Below, piece by piece: positions 19,384-27,586 of a DNA stretch of 64,000 nt (the stretch's first letter is position 1; each line of letters opens with the position of its first letter). Origin of the DNA: Pseudomonas sp. H9. GTDB taxonomy: Bacteria; Pseudomonadota; Gammaproteobacteria; Pseudomonadales; Pseudomonadaceae. The translations under genes were made by a program, and so were the position numbers. The DNA is taken from NCBI RefSeq assembly GCF_004353925.1, contig NZ_SMOK01000004.1, positions 124,001 to 188,000 of the forward strand, written 5' to 3'. The notes under the pieces were generated by a model. It was not told the DNA's origin and made no database searches. It saw nothing but the letters and a program-made list of their open reading frames with translations.

Positions 19384-19390
19384 TTCATTT

Positions 19391-20110
19391 ATGAGCCAGG
19401 CACTGATTGAACTGACCGACCTGGGCTTCGCCTGGCCGGGCCAAGCCCCCTTGCTGGATATTCCCGCCTTGCGCCTCGAGGCCGGTGAATCGCTGTTTCT
19501 CAAAGGCCCAAGCGGCAGCGGCAAAACCACCTTGCTTGGTCTGCTCGGCGGCGTACACACGCCTGAACGCGGTAGCATCCGCCTGCTCGGCCAGGACTTG
19601 AGCGCACTGAAAATGGCTGCTCGCGACCGTTTTCGGGTCGACCACACTGGCTACATCTTTCAGCAATTCAATTTGCTGCCGTTTCTCTCGGTGCGGGAAA
19701 ACGTCGAGTTGCCTTGCCGCTTTTCACGCAGCCGCGCACAACGCGCCGTGCAGCGTCACGGAAGCATCGACCAGGCTGCCGCCAGCCTGCTCGCCCACCT
19801 GGGTTTGAAAGACCCGGCCTTGCTCGCGCGTCGCGCCGACAGCCTGTCCATTGGTCAACAGCAACGGGTGGCGGCTGCCCGCGCCCTGATCGGCCAGCCC
19901 GAGCTGGTGATTGCAGACGAACCGACCTCCGCGCTCGACGCCGATACCCGTGAGGCCTTCATCCGCCTGTTGTTCGCTGAATGCCGTGACGCAGGTTCAA
20001 GCCTGTTGTTCGTCAGCCACGACCAGAGCCTGGCAGGCCTGTTCGACCGCCAGTTGTCACTGACCGAACTCAACCGTGCGGCCCAGCCAGCCAACGATCT
20101 GGAGGCCTGA
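19391..20110 (+). CDS. ABC transporter ATP-binding protein (ZrgC-like, LolD/MacB family)
   Basis: A 239-aa ATPase with Walker A GPSGSGKTT (about 39-47), a Q-loop region FQQFNLLPFLSVREN, the signature SLSIGQQQRVAAARAL and Walker B LVIADEPTSALD. It belongs to the group that pairs with FtsX-type permeases. There is no clear ribosome-binding site; a hairpin occupies that place. The stop overlaps the permease start (TGATG). By context it energises the zinc-related system. Confidence 0.9.
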   Translation: MSQALIELTDLGFAWPGQAPLLDIPALRLEAGESLFLKGPSGSGKTTLLGLLGGVHTPERGSIRLLGQDLSALKMAARDRFRVDHTGYIFQQFNLLPFLSVRENVELPCRFSRSRAQRAVQRHGSIDQAAASLLAHLGLKDPALLARRADSLSIGQQQRVAAARALIGQPELVIADEPTSALDADTREAFIRLLFAECRDAGSSLLFVSHDQSLAGLFDRQLSLTELNRAAQPANDLEA

Positions 20111-21375
20111 TGTACCTGCTCCGTCTTGCCCTGGCGAGCCTCGCCAATCGCCGTTTCACCGCCTTGCTCACCGCGTTTGCCATTGCTCTTTCGGTCTGCC
20201 TGTTGTTGGCTGTCGAGCGAGTACGCACCGAAGCCCGCGCCAGTTTCGCCAGCACCATCAGCGGCACTGACCTGATTGTCGGCGCCCGCTCCGGTTCGGT
20301 GAACCTACTGCTGTATTCGGTGTTCCGTATCGGCAATGCCACCAACAACATTCGCTGGGACAGCTACGAACACTTCGCCAACGACAAACGGGTGAAGTGG
20401 GCGATTCCGATTTCCCTTGGCGACTCCCATCGCGGCTATCGGGTAATGGGTACCACCAGCAGCTACTTTGAACACTACCAGTACGCGCGCAAGCAGAACC
20501 TGCAATTGGCCCAGGGTCGCGCCTTTGCCACCGAACCGTTCGAGGTGGTGCTGGGTGCCGAGGTCGCTCAAGCACTGCACTACAAGCTCGGCGACAAACT
20601 GGTACTGGCCCATGGTGTGGCCGCCATTAGCCTGGTCAAGCATGACGACAAACCGTTTACGGTGGTCGGCGTGTTGCAGCGCACCGGGACACCGGTAGAC
20701 CGCACGCTGCACATCAGCCTGGGCGGCATGGAAGCCATCCACATCGACTGGCACAACGGCGTGCCGGCCCGAGGTGCTGGGCGTATCAGTGCCGAACAGG
20801 CTCGCGACATGGACCTTAAGCCTGCCGCCATCACGGCCTTCATGCTCGGCCTGAACAACAAGATCTCAACGTTCAGCCTGCAACGCGAAATCAACGAGTA
20901 CCGCAACGAACCCTTGCTGGCGATTCTGCCCGGGGTTGCACTGCAAGAACTCTGGAGTTTGATGAGCACGGCCGAGCAAGCGTTGTTCGTGGTCTCTTTG
21001 TTTGTCGTCCTGACAGGGCTGATCGGCATGCTCACCGCCATCCTCACCAGCCTCAACGAGCGCCGCCGGGAAATGGCGATCCTGCGCTCAGTGGGCGCCC
21101 GCCCCTGGCACATTGCCGGGCTGCTGGTGCTAGAAGCCCTGGCGCTGGCCTTGGTGGGGATTGCTGCAGGCCTGGGCTTGCTATACATCGGCATTGCCCT
21201 TGCGCAAGGTTATGTACAAGCCAACTATGGGCTCTACCTGCCCCTGGCCTGGCCCAGCGCCCACGAATGGAACTTGCTGGCGTTGATTCTGGGGGCGGCT
21301 CTGATCATGGGGAGCGTACCGGCCTGGCGTGCCTACCGGCAGTCGTTGGCCGATGGCCTGTCTATTCACTTATGA
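20110..21375 (+). CDS. ABC transporter permease, FtsX/MacB type (ZrgB-like)
   Basis: A 421-aa permease with one N-terminal transmembrane segment (about 17-37), a large periplasmic domain (40-270, with DLIVGARSGSVNLLLYSVFRIG) and three C-terminal membrane segments around EQALFVVSLFVVLTGLIGMLTAI, GLLVLEALALALVGIAAGLGL and LALILGAALIMG. The cytoplasmic coupling helix NERRREMAILRSVGARPWHI is typical of the family. It overlaps the ATPase gene by 1 nt and the next gene by 4. Confidence 0.9.
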   Translation: MYLLRLALASLANRRFTALLTAFAIALSVCLLLAVERVRTEARASFASTISGTDLIVGARSGSVNLLLYSVFRIGNATNNIRWDSYEHFANDKRVKWAIPISLGDSHRGYRVMGTTSSYFEHYQYARKQNLQLAQGRAFATEPFEVVLGAEVAQALHYKLGDKLVLAHGVAAISLVKHDDKPFTVVGVLQRTGTPVDRTLHISLGGMEAIHIDWHNGVPARGAGRISAEQARDMDLKPAAITAFMLGLNNKISTFSLQREINEYRNEPLLAILPGVALQELWSLMSTAEQALFVVSLFVVLTGLIGMLTAILTSLNERRREMAILRSVGARPWHIAGLLVLEALALALVGIAAGLGLLYIGIALAQGYVQANYGLYLPLAWPSAHEWNLLALILGAALIMGSVPAWRAYRQSLADGLSIHL

Positions 21376-21899
21376 GACATTCAATGCCACGTGTTCTGCT
21401 ATCGATACTGCTGCTGGTGACCACGCCGTTGTGGGCAAGCGAACCTCGCACACTGGAGTGGCCACAGTTGATCCCGGCCGGTGCCCCGATTGTCCAGCCG
21501 CAACTGGCGCCGATGCACGACCTCTCGCAATTGGCGGATGCCCTGGCGGCAGAATCTGCGCCAGCGGCGCGCCAGCAGGCGCCGAACGCGCCGGTGGTCA
21601 AGGCGCTCGATGGCCAGCAGGTGAAGTTGCCGGGCTATATCGTGCCACTGGAAGTCAGCGAAGAAGGCCGCACCACCGAGTTTCTGCTGGTGCCTTATTA
21701 CGGCGCCTGCATCCATGTACCGCCACCACCGTCGAACCAGATCGTGCATATCGTCAGCGAGATGGGCGTCAGGGTAGAAGATCTCTACCAGCCCTACTGG
21801 ATTGAAGGGCGGATGCAAGTCAAAAACACCAGCAGTGAGCTGGCCGATGCGGGCTATCAGATGGACGCCGAAAAAATCTACGCCTATGAACTAGAATGA
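21372..21899 (+). CDS. Exported DUF3299 protein (ZrgD-like)
   Basis: 175 aa from the ATG that overlaps the permease stop (ATGA); an ATG at 21384 would remove four residues. A signal peptide ends near PLWA. The mature part has KLPGYIVPLEVSEEGRTTEFLLVPYYGACIHVPPPPSNQIVHI, the DUF3299 signature with a conserved Cys and His that could bind metal. It closes the zinc-type operon. The biochemical role of the family is not established. Confidence 0.85.
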   Translation: MRHSMPRVLLSILLLVTTPLWASEPRTLEWPQLIPAGAPIVQPQLAPMHDLSQLADALAAESAPAARQQAPNAPVVKALDGQQVKLPGYIVPLEVSEEGRTTEFLLVPYYGACIHVPPPPSNQIVHIVSEMGVRVEDLYQPYWIEGRMQVKNTSSELADAGYQMDAEKIYAYELE

Positions 21900-21930
21900 A
21901 TCGCCCGCGCTACAGGCTTTGACGCTTTCA

Positions 21931-21944
21931 TTGAGCTGGGTCAA
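21931..21944. promoter_or_regulatory. ANR/FNR-like box upstream of ompW
   Basis: TTGAGCTGGGTCAA keeps the TTGA-N6-TCAA core of the FNR/ANR consensus. A -10-like TAACAT at 21966-21971 would put the start site near 21979, about 41.5 bases from the box centre, the usual class II activator position. OmpW/OprG genes are known to respond to low oxygen through FNR/ANR. Confidence 0.6.
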
Positions 21945-22009
21945 ATTGCAAAACGGGTGGCTCTTTAACATTGGACGTACTTAATTCTAAACGTCCTTTG
22001 GGAGCTTCC

Positions 22010-22693
22010 ATGAACAAGTCCTTGCTCAGCGCCTCGCTCATTACCTTGGCGCTCGCAGCCCCTGTTGCCCATGCACACCAAGCAGGTGACATTATCCTGC
22101 GTGCTGGCGCAATCACTACCGCTCCCAATGAAGACAGCGGCGACATCAAACTCGATGGTGCCAAAGTTTCGGGCACCAAAGCTACGCTGGACAGCGACAC
22201 CCAACTGGGCCTGACTTTCGCCTACATGCTCACCGACCACATCGGCCTGGAGCTGCTCGCGGCCACTCCCTTCCAACACACCGTTGGGGTCAAAGGCCTG
22301 GGCGCCGGCCTGGATGGCAAACTGGGCGACATCAAACAGCTGCCACCGACTCTGTCGCTGCAGTACTACCCGATGGAACCGACGTCCAAGTTCCAGCCTT
22401 ACGCCGGTATCGGTCTGAACTACACCATGTTCTTTGACGAAGACCTGAGCAGCGACCGTAAGGCGCAAGGCTTCAGCAACCTGAAGCTCAAAGATTCTTG
22501 GGGCCTGGCTGGTCAGTTGGGCATGGACTACATGATCACCGATCACTTCCTGGTCAACGCCGCGGTCTGGTACGTCGACATCGACACCAAGGCCACCATG
22601 GATGGCCCAACCGCCCTGGGCGTCAGCAGAACCAAGGTCGACGTCGATGTCGATCCATGGGTTTACATGGTTGGTGTAGGTTACAAGTTCTGA
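22010..22693 (+). CDS. ompW: OmpW/OprG-family outer membrane protein
   Basis: A 227-aa protein with a signal peptide (MNKSLLSASLITLALAAPVAHA) and the 8-stranded barrel pattern of OmpW: DIILRAGAITTAPNE, LGLTFAYMLTDHIGLELLAATPF, LPPTLSLQYYPM, YAGIGLNYTMFF, and a C-terminal strand WVYMVGVGYKF ending in aromatic Phe as outer-membrane porins do. Members carry small hydrophobic molecules across the outer membrane. Start ATG 22010 follows GGGAGC. An ANR-like box lies upstream and a REP pair downstream. Confidence 0.95.
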   Translation: MNKSLLSASLITLALAAPVAHAHQAGDIILRAGAITTAPNEDSGDIKLDGAKVSGTKATLDSDTQLGLTFAYMLTDHIGLELLAATPFQHTVGVKGLGAGLDGKLGDIKQLPPTLSLQYYPMEPTSKFQPYAGIGLNYTMFFDEDLSSDRKAQGFSNLKLKDSWGLAGQLGMDYMITDHFLVNAAVWYVDIDTKATMDGPTALGVSRTKVDVDVDPWVYMVGVGYKF

Positions 22694-22710
22694 TTTAAGG
22701 CTTTAGATCG

Positions 22711-22766
22711 ATCGCGGGGCAAGCCCGCTCCTACCGTGGTTTGTAGGAGCGGGCTTGCCCCGCGAT
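22711..22766. repeat. REP-type inverted pair between ompW and epimerase gene
   Basis: Facing REP copies at 22711-22735 and 22743-22766 separate two convergent genes by a tight hairpin with a 7-nt loop. Confidence 0.9.
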
Positions 22767-22770
22767 GCGT

Positions 22771-23700
22771 TTAGCGCCCCAACAACCGCGCCAGCCCTTC
22801 GGCCATCGACGTCGGCTCAGGAAAGTCGAATCGCGCCAGCAAGCGCTGGTTATTCGCCCGCGAATGGCGAATGTCGCCGGAACGCGCAGGCCCATGATGG
22901 ATGGCCGGCAAATCACCCAGCACCGATTTCAGCGCAGCCAGCAACTGGTTCAGTGACGTGGCCTGGTTCAGGCCGATGTTCACTGCCCCGTCCTCGACTT
23001 GCGCTTGCTCCAGCGCCTGAACCATTACGCTGACCAGATCGCCCACGTAGAGAAAGTCACGGGTCTGTTCGCCATCCCCGAACAGAGTGATCGGCTGGCC
23101 GCTCAAGGCGCGCTCACAGAAAATGCTGATCACCCCCGAATACGGTGAGGACGGGTCCTGGCGCGGGCCGAAGATGTTGAAGAAGCGGAACACCACCGGC
23201 TCCAGCCCATGCTGACGATGGTAGAAGTCCAGGTATTGCTCACTGGCCAGTTTGTCGACGGCATAAGGAGTCAGCGGGGCTTTAGGCGCCTCTTCTTCGA
23301 TTGCCAGGCCTTCACCGTTGTTGCCGTACACCGCCGCGCTAGAGGCAAACAGCACACGCTTGATGCCGTTGAGGCGCATCGCCTCGCACACATTCAAGGT
23401 GCCGATAAAGTTGCTTTGGTGGGTTTTCACCGGGTCGTCCACCGACGCCTGCACTGAGGCAACGGCGGCCAGATGAACAACCGCTTGGCACCCTGCCGCA
23501 GCTTGTTTGACCAGTTCGGCGTCGGCCACATCGCCTTTGATCAGCTCAAGCCTGGGGTTGCCCATTTGCAGGTTTTCGGGCTTTCCGGTGGACAGGTCAT
23601 CGAGGATCCGTACCGCGTAGCCTTTTTCCAGCAACGCATCGCTCAAGTGAGAGCCGATGAAGCCCGCGCCGCCGGTGATCAGAATTGGGGCATCAGCCAT
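22771..23700 (-). CDS. NAD-dependent sugar-nucleotide epimerase/dehydratase (UDP-glucose 4-epimerase-like)
   Basis: From ATG 23700 the product is 309 aa. It has the extended-SDR Rossmann motif ITGGAGFIGSHL at the N-terminus, ASSAAVYG with the catalytic Ser/Thr region, the YAVDKLASEQYL (YxxxK) motif, and FRFFNIFGPRQDPSSPYSGVIS for the substrate. It most resembles UDP-GlcNAc/UDP-glucose 4-epimerases used for envelope polysaccharides. The start overlaps the end of the upstream reductase-like gene by 8 nt, so the two are coupled. Confidence 0.88.
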   Translation of the reverse strand: MADAPILITGGAGFIGSHLSDALLEKGYAVRILDDLSTGKPENLQMGNPRLELIKGDVADAELVKQAAAGCQAVVHLAAVASVQASVDDPVKTHQSNFIGTLNVCEAMRLNGIKRVLFASSAAVYGNNGEGLAIEEEAPKAPLTPYAVDKLASEQYLDFYHRQHGLEPVVFRFFNIFGPRQDPSSPYSGVISIFCERALSGQPITLFGDGEQTRDFLYVGDLVSVMVQALEQAQVEDGAVNIGLNQATSLNQLLAALKSVLGDLPAIHHGPARSGDIRHSRANNQRLLARFDFPEPTSMAEGLARLLGR

Positions 23701-24577
23701 GACGATAGAATCGATCCAGTAGAGGTGGCAAACCCGAGCGCCAGGCCCGCGGTTTGATACCGAAAGTGTGCAGAATTTTCTTGCAGGCCAGCACCGCATG
23801 TTGCGGCTCTTCGCTGGCATCCGGACGGGAGGCGTGAGCCTGCGCGGTCGGTGCAGTGACAGCCAGCTTGTGCAGCTGCGAGGCCTCACTGAGGATAGCC
23901 TGCCCCAGCGCCAGCGGCGTGGTGGCTTCGTTACCGGCATAGTGGTAAGTGCCCCACAGCGGTGCCGCACAGTCGAGTTGCTTGAGCACCGAGAGAATCA
24001 CCCGCGCAGCGTCATCCACTGGCGTCGGGTTGCCGCGCCGGTCATCGGCGAGGAGCAATTCCTGTGGCTGCTCGGCACGGGTCAGAAAACGCCCCAGCAC
24101 ACCGTCGATGCTCTCGTCGAGTAACCAACCAAACCGCAGCAGCACGTGTTGCGGGCAAGTTGCACGCACACTTTGCTCAATGCGCCACAGTGCCTGGCCA
24201 CGCAGACCCAGCGGTACCGGCTCATCTTTCTCGCTGTACGCCGTGGCGCGCGAGCCATCGAACACACGGTAGCTCGACGGTTGAATCAGAATGATGTTGT
24301 GGTGTTGGCACAACTCGGCCAAGCGCTCCACCGAGCGCTCCTGCAGCGCCAGCCGCTGTTCGCTGACCGACTCGGCCTGGAACCAGTCAAAGTAATACGC
24401 GAGGTTGATCACCGCATCGGGGCGGGTGTCGTCCAGCAACTGAGTCAGGCTGGCCGGATCCCAGCCTTGTTCGGGTGGGCGCGGCGCCAGAAAGCCGATG
24501 TCTTCCTCGGCACCAAGACGAATCAGCGCTTGCCCAAGGGCATTTCCACCACCCAACAGCATCAGGCGCATTCGCAT
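23693..24577 (-). CDS. RmlD-like sugar-nucleotide reductase (NAD(P)-dependent)
   Basis: A 294-aa extended-SDR protein with LLGGGNALGQALI as dinucleotide-binding loop, DAVINLAYYFDWF and LIQPSSYRVFDG, and HVLLRFGWLLDES. It resembles dTDP-4-dehydrorhamnose reductases, but a clear YxxxK is not visible where expected (AYSEKDEPVPLGLRGQALWRIE), so catalytic competence is uncertain. It is followed, with overlap, by a UDP-sugar epimerase, suggesting modification of a surface polysaccharide. Confidence 0.75.
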   Translation of the reverse strand: MRMRLMLLGGGNALGQALIRLGAEEDIGFLAPRPPEQGWDPASLTQLLDDTRPDAVINLAYYFDWFQAESVSEQRLALQERSVERLAELCQHHNIILIQPSSYRVFDGSRATAYSEKDEPVPLGLRGQALWRIEQSVRATCPQHVLLRFGWLLDESIDGVLGRFLTRAEQPQELLLADDRRGNPTPVDDAARVILSVLKQLDCAAPLWGTYHYAGNEATTPLALGQAILSEASQLHKLAVTAPTAQAHASRPDASEEPQHAVLACKKILHTFGIKPRAWRSGLPPLLDRFYRHG

Positions 24578-24873
24578 AGAGTCAGCAGATCCGGTCAGAT
24601 TGATTGAGGAAAAGGCACATTTTGCGTTTTCCGGCTTGGGAAGTCCAACCCGGGCCCGCTCAGCATGTGCCTGGCGTCTTGATCAATGACTTTCTTTGCC
24701 GACTTCACAAGTTTAGGAAACGTCTTACGCATTACGCGGAAAAGTCTGAATTCCTCTGTCATCACAAACTGCGTTGAATTACCCCTCAATCGTTTTCAGG
24801 CCAACTGCCCGCCCGATTGAAAACCGCCTTGCGCGTATTTCCTATAAGAATCAATAACAAGGAACGTTTCTTC

Positions 24874-25917
24874 ATGCAGCATTCAGACGTTGCGTATCTA
24901 AGCTTTGATCTCCACCAGGGCCGCGAACTTGCGGCTGCCAGCGAGCATCTCACCCAGATAGGGGGCCCAGAAGCCCCTGGCGTTGCCGACCTGGCCCGGC
25001 AATGGGTCAAGCATCTGGCATCCACTCTGCAACCAGAACAGAAAGGCGTTATTCAGCGTTTTGCCGATGGACGGTTATCGGCCTTGATGTTTTCAAACCT
25101 GCCTTGTCCGGGCCCTGATCCCATCCCTGAACAACTACCTGACCTGCCCACCTTGGAGCAATGCCCGCGCTGCAGGTACCTGGCAGCACGCAATCAGCTG
25201 TTGCTTGAATTGGTTCGTTACCGCGCTTTTGCGTTCGATATCGACAATGAAGGCAAACAGATTCGCCTGGTCGGCAACTTCAAGGGAGGTGGCCGTGTAC
25301 CACTGGCAAGTGAAACAACGTGTGCTCCCGTGGAACTTAGCTCTCACTCAGGCTTAAAACTGGGGTTACATACCGAAGCCCCTTACAACTGCTCTGTGAT
25401 CGCCCGTGCCGGGCACTCCCCGGCCCCGTCGGCACTGATCCTCACGGCGCGATGGAACCCGGCCCGCCAACCTATCAACATCGTGCCGCTGCCAAGCATC
25501 ATTGAGCGCCTGGGCACCTTGCACGCGCTGGCCCTGACATCAGCATCGTTCGACTTCTCCCGCAGTGAATGCTTCGTCGCCGGCCTGGGCGAAGCCGGCA
25601 CTGCAACGTCGATACTGCAGTTCGACGCCAATGGCGGCTTTACCCTGCGCTACAACGCCTATCGCTTCTCCCTCAACCACCATGCCAGTGATGCTGCGGG
25701 CCGAGCCTTTGATGCGTTTGTGGCGCTGGTTCAGGCAGCCGAACCCCTGACTTTCGAGCTGCAACCGGATTCAGCCTTGCTGATCAACAACACCCGAACA
25801 CTGCACGGCCGGGATGCCCTGATAGACAACCGACGCCTGCTGATACGCCTGTTCGGCTACTCCCGCTTCGCCCAGCCCATTGTGATCCGCCAAGACCCGT
25901 TGCTGGTTCAAGGCTGA
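24874..25917 (+). CDS. Fe(II)/2-oxoglutarate oxygenase, VioC/clavaminate-synthase-like
   Basis: 347 aa from ATG 24874, behind AAGGAACG. The iron-binding facial triad is readable as His166-x-Glu168 (GLHTEAPY) and His311 (TRTLHGRD), with Arg325 (RLLIRLFGY) placed to bind 2-oxoglutarate. The spacing is very close to the triad of VioC-type amino-acid hydroxylases (recalled as H168/E170/H316/R330). No signal peptide. There are several cysteines at 97-100 (CPRC). The downstream TSUP permease and alpha/beta hydrolase are co-directional with short gaps. The natural substrate is unknown; a free amino acid or amino-acid-derived metabolite is the best guess from the family. Confidence 0.75.
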   Translation: MQHSDVAYLSFDLHQGRELAAASEHLTQIGGPEAPGVADLARQWVKHLASTLQPEQKGVIQRFADGRLSALMFSNLPCPGPDPIPEQLPDLPTLEQCPRCRYLAARNQLLLELVRYRAFAFDIDNEGKQIRLVGNFKGGGRVPLASETTCAPVELSSHSGLKLGLHTEAPYNCSVIARAGHSPAPSALILTARWNPARQPINIVPLPSIIERLGTLHALALTSASFDFSRSECFVAGLGEAGTATSILQFDANGGFTLRYNAYRFSLNHHASDAAGRAFDAFVALVQAAEPLTFELQPDSALLINNTRTLHGRDALIDNRRLLIRLFGYSRFAQPIVIRQDPLLVQG

Positions 25918-25935
25918 TGAGAGGAATACGCGCAG

Positions 25936-26730
25936 ATGATCGAAATAGATATTGCCCTGTTGCTGACGTTGGCCGGCGTGGCATTGCTGGCTGGTTTTTT
26001 TGACGCCATTGCTGGCGGTGGAGGGCTAATCACACTACCAGTGATGTTTGTTGTGGGCATTGACCCACTGGCCGCAATTGCCACCAACAAGTTTCAAGCG
26101 GCATCGGCCACGGTGTCCGCAACCTATGCATTTGCCCATAAAGGCATGATCAACTGGAAGCGCGGATTACCCATGGCCTGCATGTCTTTCGCAGGTGGCG
26201 CCCTTGGTGCGTTGTCTGTGAGTTTGGTGCCCAAAACGCTACTGCAGGCCTGCGTACCTGTACTGCTGATTCTGGTAGCCACCTACTTCGCTTTCAGCCC
26301 CAAGCTGGACAACCAGCAACGCAAGGCGAAGCTGTCCACTGCGCTGTTTTGCCTGGCGGTGGCGCCAGTCATCGGCTTTTACGATGGTGTCTTTGGCCCT
26401 GGGGTCGGTTCCTTTTTCATGCTCGCCTGCGTGATTTTGCTCGGCCAAACCCTGCTGCAGGCTGTATGCAACAGCAAACTGCTAAACGCTGCATGCAACC
26501 TTGGTGCACTCTCGGTATTCTCGCTCAGCGGTGCAATCATCTGGCCACTTGCTCTGGCAATGGCCTGTGCGGCGTTTCTCGGCGCACAAGCCGGTGCACG
26601 ATGCGCTGTGCATTTTGGCCCTAGACTGATTCGGCCACTGTTGGTTTGCGTGTGCTGCATCATGGCGCTCAAGCTGTTGCTCAGCACAGGTAACCCACTC
26701 GGTGATTGGTTACATCTTGCGCTTCTTTAG
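25936..26730 (+). CDS. TSUP/TauE-SafE family permease
   Basis: A 264-aa membrane protein with the DUF81 signature FFDAIAGGGGLITLPVMF near the N-terminus and a second copy-like GFYDGVFGPGVGSFFMLACV in the middle, the internal repeat of the TauE/SafE family. About eight membrane segments. Members export sulfite, sulfoacetate or other small organic anions. It begins 18 nt after the oxygenase gene, and the hydrolase gene follows 10 nt after its stop, so a three-gene transcript is likely. Confidence 0.88.
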   Translation: MIEIDIALLLTLAGVALLAGFFDAIAGGGGLITLPVMFVVGIDPLAAIATNKFQAASATVSATYAFAHKGMINWKRGLPMACMSFAGGALGALSVSLVPKTLLQACVPVLLILVATYFAFSPKLDNQQRKAKLSTALFCLAVAPVIGFYDGVFGPGVGSFFMLACVILLGQTLLQAVCNSKLLNAACNLGALSVFSLSGAIIWPLALAMACAAFLGAQAGARCAVHFGPRLIRPLLVCVCCIMALKLLLSTGNPLGDWLHLALL

Positions 26731-26740
26731 GTGGTGGTCC

Positions 26741-27586
26741 ATGCAGCTTGAAGCAACTTCTTCATATCGTTCTACCTGGCAATACGATGAACCCAGCCCC
26801 GGCGTAGAGCAGTTCATCACTGAGACTTTCGATAGTTATGAGCAACAGGCACGCTGGCTGATACCTGATGAAGAATGCGCGCCGCCACTGTTCGTCGTCG
26901 GCGGCGCACAATCCGACTTTACCCGCCTCAATCCCCTGCTCTACCGCTTGCAGGCAATGGGCATCGGCTCTCTGACCGCCAACCTGTCCGGCCACAGTGT
27001 CGCCAGCGAACCAGGCGCGCTCGAACCCTCGCTGAGCACCAACCGCGCAGAAGCACTGCGCTTTCACCGGCATATTGCAACGCGCTGCGAAACGGTGGTC
27101 GGCCATAGCCTGGGGGCTTCCATTGCCCTGAAGTTGGCGGCACAGCAACCCGCTGTGGATAAGTTGGTGCTGATTTGCCCTGCGGTGTACCCGGACAATG
27201 CCCACGACGCGCCCTTCGGACCGGCGTTCAAGGCTGCGATCAGCAAGCCCTATGGCTTTCTTGATTGCGACAGTTTTGAGTTCTTGCGCCAATTTCAGGG
27301 CCGCGTGCTGCTGGTGATGGGGGAATTCGACGGGCTCAACTCTCAGGTTCACGGCCAAGGCGCGGGCACTTCGGCCGGGACCCTGTGGCTGGCAGGTGCG
27401 CAGCGGTACAGCCCGATTCCGGAGGAAGTTACCCGCACGTTGCTCAAATCGGTGCCGCCACCGCATCTGGAGTGTTTGTTGCTTTCAAACTGTGATCACG
27501 GTGTCGCCGCACATTTGCGTTCCACGCCCCTGGTCGCCGACCAGGTGGCGCAAACGGTCGCAGAGTTCATCCTCGGCGAGCGCTGA
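26741..27586 (+). CDS. Alpha/beta hydrolase
   Basis: 281 aa from ATG 26741, preceded by GGTGGTGG. Nucleophile elbow VVGHSLGAS with Ser123; a late acidic residue in VMGEFDGLN and a His in NCDHGVAAH complete a likely triad. The N-terminus has VVGGAQSDFTRL near the oxyanion site. It is the third gene of the oxygenase-permease-hydrolase cassette. Its last bases meet the end of the convergent regulator gene without a gap. Substrate unknown. Confidence 0.82.
   Translation: MQLEATSSYRSTWQYDEPSPGVEQFITETFDSYEQQARWLIPDEECAPPLFVVGGAQSDFTRLNPLLYRLQAMGIGSLTANLSGHSVASEPGALEPSLSTNRAEALRFHRHIATRCETVVGHSLGASIALKLAAQQPAVDKLVLICPAVYPDNAHDAPFGPAFKAAISKPYGFLDCDSFEFLRQFQGRVLLVMGEFDGLNSQVHGQGAGTSAGTLWLAGAQRYSPIPEEVTRTLLKSVPPPHLECLLLSNCDHGVAAHLRSTPLVADQVAQTVAEFILGER

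Noticed and set aside
3487..22766. The recurring GCGGGGCAAGCCCGC units as a CRISPR array
   Set aside because: They are scattered as facing pairs in separate intergenic gaps, without regular spacers or cas genes; they are REP elements.
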